NCBI RefSeq assembly: GCF_000813005.1
Contig: NZ_JSYP01000014.1
Coordinates: 153,206-217,205 of the forward strand
Direction: 5' to 3'
DNA: 64,000 nt
Source of the DNA: Flavobacterium sp. KMS
GTDB taxonomy: Bacteria > Bacteroidota > Bacteroidia > Flavobacteriales > Flavobacteriaceae
In this document: piece by piece, positions 36,870 to 44,916 of the stretch
Numbering within the stretch: the first letter of the stretch is position 1
How the letters are laid out: every line of letters begins with the position of its first letter
Position numbers and translations under genes: made by a program
The notes under the pieces: generated by a model
Database searches by the model: none
Seen by the model: only the letters and a program-made list of their open reading frames with translations
What the model was told of the DNA's origin: nothing

Positions 36870-38059
36870 TGATGCTAGCTACCCTGTCTAAATTTATAAA
36901 ACTAAACGACATAAATGTTGTTGGAGTAATCAAAAAAGGAGACTTTGAAATTTACAACTTGCTTCGAATTAAAAAAAAGGCAAACAAAATTGTTATTATC
37001 TCTAAACATTCATTTGAAAACCTTCAAGAATTAGTAAACATTACAGATAAAAAAATACCCGTTTTATTAGTAATTGAAGGAAAAGGTATTTTAAATAAAG
37101 AAATTGATTTAAATAATGAAACAGATTTAAATTGGCAGAAGAATATAGATTTCAATTCTATATATTATACTGATATAAAAGGATTAAAATCAAATTTCAT
37201 TAGTTTTTGTAGAAAAAACATTGTTGAAGAAACAATAACTAAATTTCAAAAGAATGGCTTTCAAGTTGTAGATGTTTATATAGGGCCTTTTTTGGCAGCC
37301 ATATTGAGTAATGTTATAAAAGAAAGAAAAATAATTTCTGCTGATTTGTGTCTAGAATTTGAAGATGAGAAGCTAGTTGGTTTTAATAAACAAATTGAAA
37401 CTGTAGAAAACAAAACATATCAAATTGGAGATGAAACTCTATCAAATTCATTCTTGCCTTTGTATGGTTGCATCATTCATTTTTTCATAAATCAAAAAGA
37501 GATTTCAAAAACAATTAATACTTCTCTAAACAGTGACGAATTAATTTATAAAAAAGCGTATACCTTTTTTGGGATAGCCTTACTTGTTTCTTTTTTAACC
37601 TCATTATTAATAAGTTATTTTATGATTGGTTATTACGGAACTAAAAACACAGAACTCAATTTACAAACTGTACATTCAAACCAATCCTATCAGTTAACAT
37701 TAGATTTAGAAAAACAAAAAGAAAAGAAGATTAGAATTTTAAAAGAGACAGGGGTTCTCTCATCTAAATTCCTTTCTTATTATGCGTATGAAATCATCAA
37801 TGCAATACCAACTGATATTTCACTAAACGACTTAAATATCATCCCAATAAAGACAGAAAATAAAGAAAACAAAAAAGTGTTTTTTAAAAATAACACTATT
37901 ACAATCAAAGGAGAAACTTTTGAAGAATCTTCATTTAATAAATGGTTAGACGATTTAAAAAAAATGAATTGGCTTCAACGTTTTGAAATTATTAGCTTAA
38001 AAAAAGACAAAAGAAATAAATCAATATTCGAAATAAAAATAACTCTAAAAAATGTTTGA
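36869..38059 (+). CDS. GspL/PilM-PilN-like inner membrane protein
   Basis: 396 residues: a cytoplasmic part (1-225) in the position of the PilM/GspL actin-like domain but with weak motifs, one membrane helix near 232-255 (FFGIALLVSFLTSLLISYFMI), a coiled-coil stretch (260-300) and a periplasmic ferredoxin-like domain (about 310-396; IPTDISLNDLNI, NTITIKGETFEESSFNKWL) typical of PilN. The fused arrangement is that of GspL, which links the ATPase to the pseudopilus. It overlaps the next gene by 8 bases. Confidence 0.77.
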   Translation: MMLATLSKFIKLNDINVVGVIKKGDFEIYNLLRIKKKANKIVIISKHSFENLQELVNITDKKIPVLLVIEGKGILNKEIDLNNETDLNWQKNIDFNSIYYTDIKGLKSNFISFCRKNIVEETITKFQKNGFQVVDVYIGPFLAAILSNVIKERKIISADLCLEFEDEKLVGFNKQIETVENKTYQIGDETLSNSFLPLYGCIIHFFINQKEISKTINTSLNSDELIYKKAYTFFGIALLVSFLTSLLISYFMIGYYGTKNTELNLQTVHSNQSYQLTLDLEKQKEKKIRILKETGVLSSKFLSYYAYEIINAIPTDISLNDLNIIPIKTENKENKKVFFKNNTITIKGETFEESSFNKWLDDLKKMNWLQRFEIISLKKDKRNKSIFEIKITLKNV

Positions 38060-38576
38060 AAATTATTCGTACAAACAAAAAGTTTATGCTTTAATAACCC
38101 TTTTTTTCATAATGTCGATTACAGCTTATAAAAAATCATTTGGTCCTTTATTTGAAATAATTAAAGAACATAATATACTATCAAAAAAAGCTGAAGACAT
38201 CAATAAAAAAGCAAAAAACACTAATAATTTAGCTACAGATGTTGCTTATCTAGATAAAATAATTGGTAAAGAAGGGATAACAAAAGAAATGGTACAGCAA
38301 GGAATTATAAGTTTTGCCACCAAAAATTCACCCGAAGTTTCTATTAATGATTTACAGCCTATACATGATTTTCCCGAAGATGATTATCGCATTATAACCA
38401 ACCAACTTGATGTTACAGGAACAAGTAATCAACTGCTACAATTAGCATATGATTTTGAAAAAAAATTCACTTTTTCAAGATTAGTTAGCATGAACTTTTA
38501 TATAAAGAAAAACAATAATAAATCTGAAGTTTTACATTTAAAAATGATATTCCAAAATTATGAAAACAATAAATAA
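38052..38576 (+). CDS. PilO/GspM-like protein
   Basis: 174 residues with one N-terminal helix (about 9-25), a short coiled coil (35-70) and a small periplasmic domain. The size, topology and position after a PilN-like gene are those of PilO/GspM, which pairs with PilN/GspL in the inner-membrane alignment complex. No specific motif proves it. The gene overlaps its upstream neighbour by 8 and its downstream neighbour by 17 bases. Confidence 0.68.
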   Translation: MFENYSYKQKVYALITLFFIMSITAYKKSFGPLFEIIKEHNILSKKAEDINKKAKNTNNLATDVAYLDKIIGKEGITKEMVQQGIISFATKNSPEVSINDLQPIHDFPEDDYRIITNQLDVTGTSNQLLQLAYDFEKKFTFSRLVSMNFYIKKNNNKSEVLHLKMIFQNYENNK

Positions 38577-39504
38577 AATTATAGTATTTGTCTTAATTAT
38601 TTTAAACTTTTCTTGTGATGATATTCTTGAAAAAGACATTAGTGATGACACTATCCAAATTATTTCTCCAACAAATAATACTAAAATAGAGAGCAATATT
38701 GTGAATTTTGCATGGAATAATACCAAAGGAGTTGATAAATATCGCATCCAAATATTTGAAGCAAATCAGGTTTTGGTACTCGATTCCTTAACAACTAAAA
38801 CAAATATAACTTTACCATTAAAAGCAGGAAATTATTTTTGGAGAGTACGAGGAGAAAATTATGCCTATCAGTCAATCTATTCTTTTCCTTCTAATTTTTC
38901 AACAATAATTCCTGATGATTTAACCAATCAACAAGTAATTTTATCAAGTCCAGAAAACGATAAATTTGTAAACTTTATTAATATCTCCCTGAATTGGATA
39001 GCTCTTGATAATGCAACAAATTATAGTGTTAAAGTAGTAAATACAACAACGAGTCAAGAAATATTCAAAAAAGATAGTATAAGAGATACATCCGTAACAC
39101 TTAATTTATCTAGTTTGGCTGATGGCAATTATGAATGGAGAGTAAAAGCTAAAAATATAGACACTGAAACCAAACAGTATTCTGCTCGAAAATTTAATAT
39201 TGATACCACAAGTCCAAACCAACCATCAAATGTATCCCCTAGTGATAATACTATCAATACTAATATAAATTTTATTTGGAGTATTGCTTCAGATGTAGGG
39301 ATCATAAAATCTCCTATTACCTATGTAGTAGAGTTTTCAAATAATCCTGATTTCACTGCAATTATTCAAACTAAAAATAGTCTCTCGACCACAATTCAAC
39401 AATCTTTTTCTATCGCTGGTGTATATTATTGGAGGGTTAAAGCTCTAGATGAGGCTGGAAATATTGGGACTAATAGTACTGTCCTTAAATTTACCATAAA
39501 CTAA
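38560..39504 (+). CDS. Lipoprotein with three fibronectin type III-like modules
   Basis: 314 residues. The lipobox ILNFSC (Cys19) predicts lipid anchoring. Three beta-sandwich modules follow, each ending in the same strand pattern: GNYFWRVRGEN (near 95), GNYEWRVKAKN (near 195) and GVYYWRVKALDEAGN (near 295). This YxWRV motif is typical of Bacteroidota FN3-like surface modules. It sits inside the secretion-like operon with overlapping upstream and 2-base downstream spacing, so it may be a pilotin-like helper, a surface component or a substrate. Confidence 0.78.
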   Translation: MKTINKIIVFVLIILNFSCDDILEKDISDDTIQIISPTNNTKIESNIVNFAWNNTKGVDKYRIQIFEANQVLVLDSLTTKTNITLPLKAGNYFWRVRGENYAYQSIYSFPSNFSTIIPDDLTNQQVILSSPENDKFVNFINISLNWIALDNATNYSVKVVNTTTSQEIFKKDSIRDTSVTLNLSSLADGNYEWRVKAKNIDTETKQYSARKFNIDTTSPNQPSNVSPSDNTINTNINFIWSIASDVGIIKSPITYVVEFSNNPDFTAIIQTKNSLSTTIQQSFSIAGVYYWRVKALDEAGNIGTNSTVLKFTIN

Positions 39505-39506
39505 AT

Positions 39507-40007
39507 ATGGCTAAAAAGAAAATAAATATAATTCTAATTTTGATAGTATTAGGGTTATGGGGAACCGTTGTTTATAAAGCTTCTCACCATTCCTTCAATA
39601 ATGGAATAATGCCTAAAAAGCAAATTAAAGACAGTGATTTTATTTTAAGTCAAATAAATAAAGACACTTTTAAATTAGATAAAATAAATCGAGACCCTTT
39701 CCTTAATAAATCGTTACAAGGTGATCCTATTCCCTCTAAAAAACAGAGCTCAAATTATTCATCCATGCCCAAAAAAATTCCTGATGCTATCCCTAAAGTC
39801 AAACAAAATAGCAACTGGCCTACTCTTTTATATTATGGATGCATTAAATCTAAAAATCAAGAATTGATATTATTAAAAATCGACTCCAAATTATTTAGGT
39901 TAAAACTTAACGATCCCATAAATGGACTTGTGATTAAAAAAAAGTATAAAGATTCTGTAGAAGTTCGTTTTAATTCTGAAACAAGAATTGTTTCATTAAA
40001 AAAATAA
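39507..40007 (+). CDS. GspC/PilP-like periplasmic linker protein
   Basis: 166 residues. One N-terminal helix (5-25, INIILILIVLGLWGTVVYKA), a linker with the INRDPFL motif near 60 (RDPF is characteristic of PilP/GspC linkers), a Pro/Lys-rich spacer and a small C-terminal beta domain (105-166; LYYGCIKSKNQELILLKID) resembling the HR domain that docks on the secretin. It closes the operon. Confidence 0.75.
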   Translation: MAKKKINIILILIVLGLWGTVVYKASHHSFNNGIMPKKQIKDSDFILSQINKDTFKLDKINRDPFLNKSLQGDPIPSKKQSSNYSSMPKKIPDAIPKVKQNSNWPTLLYYGCIKSKNQELILLKIDSKLFRLKLNDPINGLVIKKKYKDSVEVRFNSETRIVSLKK

Positions 40008-40150
40008 ATTCACTAAATACTATTATTATACCTTGTTACTTATTAATTTTTGATGTGATTCAGTTACTAATATGTCTTGAAGAAATCAAAATCATTTTAG
40101 AAAATCATTTTAATAAAATTAATAGAAAATTTAACATTGTAAAAAGTAAA

Positions 40151-40186
40151 AAACCTAATACTGGATATGATTCTAGTATTAGGTTT
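40151..40186. terminator. Hairpin, possible terminator of the secretion operon (copy 1)
   Basis: A perfect 12-bp stem (aaacctaatact / agtattaggttt) with a 12-base loop, 143 bases beyond the last operon gene. A second copy with the same right flank (ttttaa.cg.tgct) but an inverted loop lies at 42909-42948. Confidence 0.5.
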
Positions 40187-40328
40187 ACTTATTTTAAGCG
40201 GTGCTTTTATTACCAAAAGAAAATTCAGCAATTAGCACAATAAAATACTGTTATAAAGACATAAAAAAACTTCCAATTTACGAGTTTTTTTTACTTTTTA
40301 TTCTATTGTTTTTGTCAATTCTCTGTAT

Positions 40329-40376
40329 TGGCACGGAAAGAATTTCCGTGAGATCGTTGCTATTATCCAAGCGATC
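40329..40376. repeat. Short composite repeat, copy 1 of 2 flanking the tip array
   Basis: A hairpin (cacggaaagaatttccgtg), then atcgttgc, then agcgatcggg. The same three-part order recurs at 47337-47381 (gcgcggattgcaaatccgc, atcgttgc, agagcgatcggg), so the pair brackets the array of orphan Rhs tips. Confidence 0.6.
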
Positions 40377-40525
40377 GGGTTATTAGAAGTATGTAAACAA
40401 AGAGACGACCTGTTGGCCGCCTCTCTACGGTCTAAAACTTATAAATTCATATTCTTTTTCAGTTAGTTACATTGATATTTTACAAAAAAACCTAATATGA
40501 AACACTATCCTTAAAATTAGTAAAA

Positions 40526-40939
40526 CTACCAATCTTTATGCAAATCATAGTTTTGAAAAAACTTGTATGCTTTTATGTATGTGCTATCTGATTTCATTTC
40601 AATACCTAATAATTTTTTATTCTGGTCTTTTATGAATTTTATAGTGTATGAGCCATTAAAAACGACATCAATGCAATTTATTGAAATTTTTTTATCTTTA
40701 TTTAATTCCACTGTCCATTCTGCTGTCATATCTTTTTGAAAATGAACCGATTCAGGAATTAATATTTTATTATTTTTCTCAAATGCCATAAAATTCACAT
40801 ATAAATCTTCTTTATAATTTACATTATTATATTCTATTTCCTCTATAGCCCATTGACCATAAAATTTTTCTAAAAATAGATCTTCTTGACTTTTACAAGA
40901 GAAAATTAAAAACACAAAACAAAAATAACAATATTTCAT
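40526..40939 (-). CDS. Small lipoprotein, immunity-like
   Basis: 137 residues with a lipobox (FLIFSC, Cys15) and a lipocalin-like beta-rich body (FYGQWAIEEIEYNNVNY, FNGSYTIKFIKDQNKKLLGI). It resembles in layout the lipoprotein at 47395-47865 behind the intact Rhs gene: KFYGQWAIEEI against VKGEWFIEQF, and STYIKAYKF against DTYIQAVRS. It directly follows a broken toxin tail (ATG overlapping the previous stop codon), so an immunity role against that tip is likely. This is inferred from context. Confidence 0.62.
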   Translation of the reverse strand: MKYCYFCFVFLIFSCKSQEDLFLEKFYGQWAIEEIEYNNVNYKEDLYVNFMAFEKNNKILIPESVHFQKDMTAEWTVELNKDKKISINCIDVVFNGSYTIKFIKDQNKKLLGIEMKSDSTYIKAYKFFQNYDLHKDW

Positions 40940-41520
40940 AATTCTATTTTTTTACTTCCTTTTTTAACCGCTGTGCTACTCTTAACAACTACAGATTTTT
41001 CCTTTTCATCTTTAGGTTTTAAATTTTTAAACTCTTGACCTTGTGCGCTTAGTTCATGATAAATTTTCATGCCTGCATCAACTATTTCTTGATCATAACC
41101 ATCTCCTCCATATAAGTATGACATCCGCTATTTGAGATAAATCATAATTATTGTGCATATGCGCAGGGATATATATCTTACTCTCGCTATTTAAAGCTTT
41201 TTGGATAGCAGGGAGTATTTGATCATATAATGTTTGATGCTGTTCTGTCAATAAATTAATATCCTTACTTACCATATAACATGCAATTTTTCTAAAGTAA
41301 AATTAACAGCATTTACAGCTGAATTTAACCTAGTTCCCATTTTGGCATTTTTACTGTTTATTCCTCCACCAATTATTCGACTGGTAAATCTTTGGTCTTT
41401 AGTCCCGTCACTTTTATTAAGTCTTCGATCTATAGCTTGTGAGCCTGGTTGACTTCCTGTGTAGGTTTTGATGACTTGAAAATTTGCCTGCTTTTTCTAA
41501 CCAGTTTTTTATGCTTTTTG
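40936..41520 (-). pseudogene. Broken Rhs toxin tip with several frameshifts
   Basis: Pieces of one or two coding sequences are readable in successive frames: NWLEKAGKFSSHQ, then VIKTYTGSQPGSQAIDRRLN to ...NFTLEKLHVIW, then VSKDINLLTEQHQTLYDQIL to ...LSQIADVILI, then YGGDGYDQEIVDAGMKIYHE to ...KKGSKKIEL. The join near 41112 needs two extra bases in a TA run (DVILI/YGGDG). The join near 41273 may be a frameshift or a true overlapping stop/start. No Rhs core precedes it. It is read as a displaced, decayed C-terminal tip followed by its lipoprotein immunity gene. Confidence 0.58.
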
Positions 41521-41569
41521 TATCTTATCGTTGTGGGTGCGAAGTCGGAGATATTCACAGCGCACACAA

Positions 41570-41591
41570 GAACTCTTTGGAGAGCTGGTTT
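41570..41591. repeat. Short junction motif at an orphan-tip boundary, copy 1
   Basis: gaactctttggagagctggt resembles gaactcctcgtagagcgggt at 44865-44884; both are preceded by a gcacaca-containing stretch and lie at the upstream edge of an orphan Rhs tip. Confidence 0.4.
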
Positions 41592-41600
41592 CTATTTTTA

Positions 41601-41978
41601 TTATTTAAGCTCAATTTCTTCTTTTGAAAACCCTGCTTTAATAATTTCTATTGAATCCGTGACCTCTTGGTCTAAAAAAATATTTGAATATTCAGGGTTT
41701 TCAGTTGATAACTCAACTTTAAAATACCTATTCATATATCTACTTCCTAAATCATCAATATGTTCACTAGATTCATATTTTATTCCATTATAATAAAAAT
41801 AAAATCTTGCAGCAGTAAAGCTTTTTTCCGGTTTTATTTCATCAACTTTTGCAACTGTAATATATCTATATTTATCAATCATAGATTGTTTTTCTTTTTG
41901 ATATTTATTAGAAAAAAGAGTAAGAATGACAATTGTTACACAAAAAAGTGTACCAAAAAATTTTTCGGTTCTAGTCAT
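41601..41978 (-). CDS. Immunity-like membrane protein paired with orphan tip 3
   Basis: 125 residues: one N-terminal helix (8-24) and a beta-rich remainder (ITVAKVDEIKPEKSF, ARFYFYYNGIKYESSE, RYFKVELSTENPEYSNIF). It begins 3 bases after the toxin tip ending at 41982, the usual toxin-immunity spacing. A diverged second copy with a frameshift lies at 43406-43770 behind the related tip 2, so toxin and immunity gene travelled as a pair. It should protect the inner membrane or periplasm, if the toxin is membrane-active. Confidence 0.65.
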   Translation of the reverse strand: MTRTEKFFGTLFCVTIVILTLFSNKYQKEKQSMIDKYRYITVAKVDEIKPEKSFTAARFYFYYNGIKYESSEHIDDLGSRYMNRYFKVELSTENPEYSNIFLDQEVTDSIEIIKAGFSKEEIELK

Positions 41979-41981
41979 AAC

Positions 41982-42578
41982 TTAAAATTTAGATTTAGTA
42001 TCTTTTTTTCTATCAAATGACTTATCCATTATAAAGTCTATGGTCTTATCAGAAGTATCTTTTAAATCATTTCCTAATTCCATCGAATATGTACTAATAA
42101 GACTGCCAACAGTATAATTTATAATGTTTTCTGTGGCTTTATGGTTTGAAGAGACATTAAATTTACCAAGTTTTCCAGTAACAAAATTTGCACTAAAAGT
42201 TGAGTAAAAACTTGTATTCAAATTATTTGCATCCCACCCCTTTTCTTTTGTCCAACTTACGCCAGATTGTCCTAAATTGCTTAGAAACGGATTACCTATT
42301 ACTGTTGCAAAAGCAGTTTGTGCAAAGTTAAAATCTCTACCACCTCCATTATATACAATTTGGCCAGTTGCATCTGCAAGACCACTTATTACTCCTTTAC
42401 TTATTGTTGAGTAGAAAAGTGATTGTCCAAAATAAGCACTAGCATCGATCATTCCTGCCGAAGCTGTTCCACCAACACCAGCCGCAAAATAACTCGCTGT
42501 TGCTGTTGTTCCATACCAAGTAGAATAAGTTGCATAAGCTGGGGCAGCTGTTGGTGCTAAAGCGGTGCAATTATTGTT
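41982..42578 (-). pseudogene. Orphan Rhs toxin tip 3, core missing
   Basis: The frame is open from 42578 (after a TAA) to 41982 without a start codon before MIDAS at 42452. The Rhs core is gone and only the variable tip remains: Ala/Thr-rich hydrophobic N-part (YFAAGVGGTASAG), then KGVISGLADATGQIVYNGGG and NTSFYSTFSANFVTGKLGKF. The second half matches tip 2 (43829-44863), e.g. NNLNTSFYSTFSAN against NNFNSTFFSTFSAN. Silent cassette or remnant; a protein from the internal ATG (156 residues) is possible. Confidence 0.62.
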
Positions 42579-42583
42579 TTATT

Positions 42584-42835
42584 TTATTTCATTTCCAATC
42601 TATCTAAAATATCCTTATACTCTTCAAAATAACCATCTCGAATTAACTTTTCAATTAAGTTCTTTTTTTTAGAATGACTCAAAAAACATTCTTTATGAAA
42701 TACCCTATCGTAAAAAAAATATAGTGGGTCATTTTCATTTATAGTAAAACGAGGAAAAGCGATTAACTCTTCTTGTGAACTCATTGTCATACCGCATATC
42801 TTGCATTTACTTCTTCCCTCAATTATAATAGCCAT
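42584..42835 (-). CDS. Small zinc-ribbon-like protein, possible immunity
   Basis: 83 residues with CKICG near the start and a later H-x3-C (FHKECFLSH), a possible zinc site, and an aromatic core (NENDPLYFFYDRVFHKE). No signal peptide or helix: cytoplasmic. It follows by 4 bases the last readable codons of a lost toxin (tail SDYRGTGSEADATTTKY then stop), so it is a plausible immunity gene that outlived its toxin. The family name is not known to me. Confidence 0.58.
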   Translation of the reverse strand: MAIIIEGRSKCKICGMTMSSQEELIAFPRFTINENDPLYFFYDRVFHKECFLSHSKKKNLIEKLIRDGYFEEYKDILDRLEMK

Positions 42836-42838
42836 AAC

Positions 42839-42898
42839 TTAATATTTAGTTGTTGTTGCATCGGCTTCAGAACCTGTACCTCTATAATCACTTACTGC
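42839..42898 (-). pseudogene. 3' tail of a deleted toxin tip
   Basis: The minus strand reads AVSDYRGTGSEADATTTKY and a stop, immediately before the zinc-ribbon-like gene. Upstream the frame closes at once and the hairpin copy at 42909 begins, so only the last 19 codons of a toxin appear to survive. Confidence 0.4.
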
Positions 42899-42908
42899 TC
42901 AGAATAGT

Positions 42909-42948
42909 AAAACCTAATATACCAGAATCATATCTAGTATTAGGTTTT
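42909..42948. repeat. Hairpin, copy 2 of the 40.15-kb element with inverted loop
   Basis: Stem aaaacctaata / tattaggtttt around accagaatcatatctag; the loop agaatcatatc is the reverse complement of gatatgattct in the copy at 40151-40186, while the right flank (ttgttttaatcgatgctc) is in the same orientation. Confidence 0.6.
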
Positions 42949-42988
42949 CTTGTTTTAATCGATGCTCTTACTAAATCTTTTAGGCTTA

Positions 42989-43413
42989 CTAATTATTAGA
43001 AATCCTATAATTAACTTTTGCCTTAAGAAAATTAATGAATTCAGTATCAAATTTATCAATTCGGAAAGTATATTTTTTATCGCCAACGGATACTCTAAAT
43101 ATAATAGTAATTCCATCATATCGATTAGAACTTCTTAAGACTTCTTTTACTTGATTATAGTTTACTTTTATTTCTTTTTTTATAAGATAAAATTTAACTA
43201 TCATATAATCATCATACATATAAAGTCTTACTGCATTATATCAAGAAAAAAAATTAGTAGAATAGCCATAGATTGAGCCCACAAAAAGACTGTAATATTA
43301 AAATCATCCCAAGACAAAATACAACAGATACTATAAATTGATATTCCCACTAAAAGAGGAAATAATGTTTTTGACCATGATACTTTTCGAATTAACAAAC
43401 AATTATTATTCAT
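42989..43413 (-). pseudogene. Immunity-like membrane protein split by a frameshift
   Basis: Two adjacent minus-strand frames fit one protein. 43228-43413 encodes 61 residues with two hydrophobic helices (KTLFPLLVGISIYSICCILS, FLWAQSMAILLIFFLDIM). 42989-43219 encodes 76 residues of a small beta domain (DYMIVKFYLIKKEIKVNY, GITIIFRVSVGDKKYTFRID). The bases at 43219-43240 read in a third phase as VRLYMYDDYM, consistent with a small indel joining the two. Two helices plus a PH-like beta domain is a common small envelope protein layout. Alternatively, these are two separate short genes. Confidence 0.5.
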
Positions 43414-43770
43414 ATTTAAACCCTACTTTAAAAATCTCTAATAAATCTACAACCTCTTGATTTAAAACATATTAGCATACTTCAATTCTTTCGTTGATAA
43501 TTCTATACGGAAATACCTACCTACAAGAGAATCACCTCCCATTCTTTTTACATCTTGTGATCTTTTATATTTCATTCCATCATAAAAATAGATATAATGA
43601 TAAATTTGAAAACTTTTACTTTGTTTAAATTTCTGTACTTTACCTATACTAACTTTTTTATTTTTCTGAATACTCTTATCTACTCGGTTCATGTCTCGAG
43701 TAGCAAAATAAATATATGTAATAGAAATAAAAAAGAAAATTGTTGCCGATATTTTTTCTTTATAATTCAT
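43406..43770 (-). pseudogene. Frameshifted immunity-like gene paired with orphan tip 2
   Basis: The first 102 codons encode one helix and a beta domain closely similar to the protein at 41601-41978 (YDGMKYKRSQDVKRMGG against YNGIKYESSEHIDDLGS; GRYFRIELSTKELKYANMF against NRYFKVELSTENPEYSNIF). It then stops early. Restoring one T in the run near 43465 continues the match as LNQEVVDLLEIFKVGFKYE (other copy LDQEVTDSIEIIKAGF). A single-base loss in a T run is the simplest explanation. Confidence 0.68.
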
Positions 43771-43828
43771 AACCTATTGATAACATTGCATTTTAATAAT
43801 CATAGAGAAATTATATGTTTCTTCTTTA

Positions 43829-44863
43829 TCATTTTTTCTTTTTTTCTGTATTATTAGATTCAGACTGAGTAGGATTAACCTCTCTAGCTAGTGTACTTGT
43901 AAATATGTTGATTCCTATTTCTGAATAAAAATTAACCATTGTTTCACCTGCCTTAGAATTAAATCCGCTTGTAAAACTATTTACTTTAGTCCCAAATTTA
44001 TTACCAATCGTATTAGCTGAGAAAGTTGAAAAAAATGTACTATTAAAATTATTAACACTATATTCTCTTTCCCCATTAATAATATTAACATTGAAATATG
44101 ATTCTCCAAAATTTGAAAAAAGAGGATTACTTATCATACCTGCCACAAATGGTTGTGCATAGTTAATATTTTGATCCATTACAAACCCATTAGCTGCAAC
44201 CTATCCCAAAAGATTAGTTGACCCTTTTACCATACCTTGTGAAAAAGATTGTTGAAGCATTCCTTCAAAACTAAATGAGGAAGCTAATGCACTTGTCCAT
44301 AAAGGACCTGAAGTAGCTAAGTAACCAATCTCTGTGGTTAGAACTGTGCTAGCAACCGAAAGAACACCAGTCTCAGCTACAACTGCTACGGTACTAGTAA
44401 GTAATATTTTAGATTGTAAATCAACCGTTGCAGTAACTGCATCGACTTTATATAGAAAACCCTTCTGTTTCTCTGAAATCAATGGATTATTATTTATAAT
44501 TTCATTATTTTTAATAACTGGTCCAACCATTCTTTGAGCTGAATTACTTAAAGTTAATTTTGATTTCACCCATTCTTTAGCTATTATAAACATAAGATCT
44601 AAAGAAGGTTCTCTTCCTTCTAATTCTACAGCATCTATTACTCTATTACCACTAAAAGCATAAGGTGAATAAAATAGATACGATTTCTCAAGTGGATCTC
44701 TAGCAAAGAACCTACCAATTCTAGGATCATGCATTCTATAAGTATAATTTATAGAATTTCCTTCCCCTTTAATTTCATTATCCATTTCCTGACCCTGAAA
44801 CCCATATCTATACTCATTACTAGAGCCAATTTGCACGGCACACACCTCAAATTTATTCTTCAA
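43829..44863 (-). pseudogene. Orphan Rhs tip 2 with an in-frame TAG replacing Gln
   Basis: Begins inside the Rhs core (GSSNEYRYGFQGQEMDNEIK, YRMHDPRIGRFFARDPLE, NRVIDAVELEG) and continues into a hydrophobic tip. At 44201-44203 an in-frame TAG follows STNLLG; reading on in the same frame gives VAANGFVMDQNINYAQPFVA and the rest of the domain to 43829. The paralogous tip 3 has ATGQIVYNGGG at this place, so TAG replaces a Gln codon (CAG to TAG). The YD-repeat body is absent, and there is no own promoter or signal peptide. Confidence 0.75.
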
Positions 44864-44864
44864 T

Positions 44865-44886
44865 AGAACTCCTCGTAGAGCGGGTT
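44865..44886. repeat. Short junction motif at an orphan-tip boundary, copy 2
   Basis: gaactcctcgtagagcgggt marks the point where the Rhs-core homology of tip 2 breaks off; related to 41570-41591. Confidence 0.4.
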
Positions 44887-44916
44887 GGAATTACACCTAC
44901 AAGTTTTAGAGTTTTT

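Larger units (their letters stand above)
40008..40525. other. Intergenic region between the secretion operon and the Rhs tip array
   Basis: 518 bases with no credible gene; two short plus-strand frames of about 60 codons cross repeats and lack any recognisable product. It holds the hairpin at 40151-40186, the gcgatcggg-type element at 40329-40376 and an imperfect agagacgacc / ggccgcctct hairpin near 40400-40427 that resembles the agacgcactgcggtgcgcc hairpin at 16.77 kb. Confidence 0.6.

Noticed and set aside
28615..40007. A twitching type IV pilus locus
   Set aside because: No PilT/PilU-type retraction ATPase or pilin-like adhesin was seen; the GspC/L/M-like set and single assembly ATPase fit a type II-like system better.
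40055..40386. Two plus-strand frames of about 60 codons after the secretion operon
   Set aside because: They run through hairpins and repeat elements and have no plausible product or neighbour relation.
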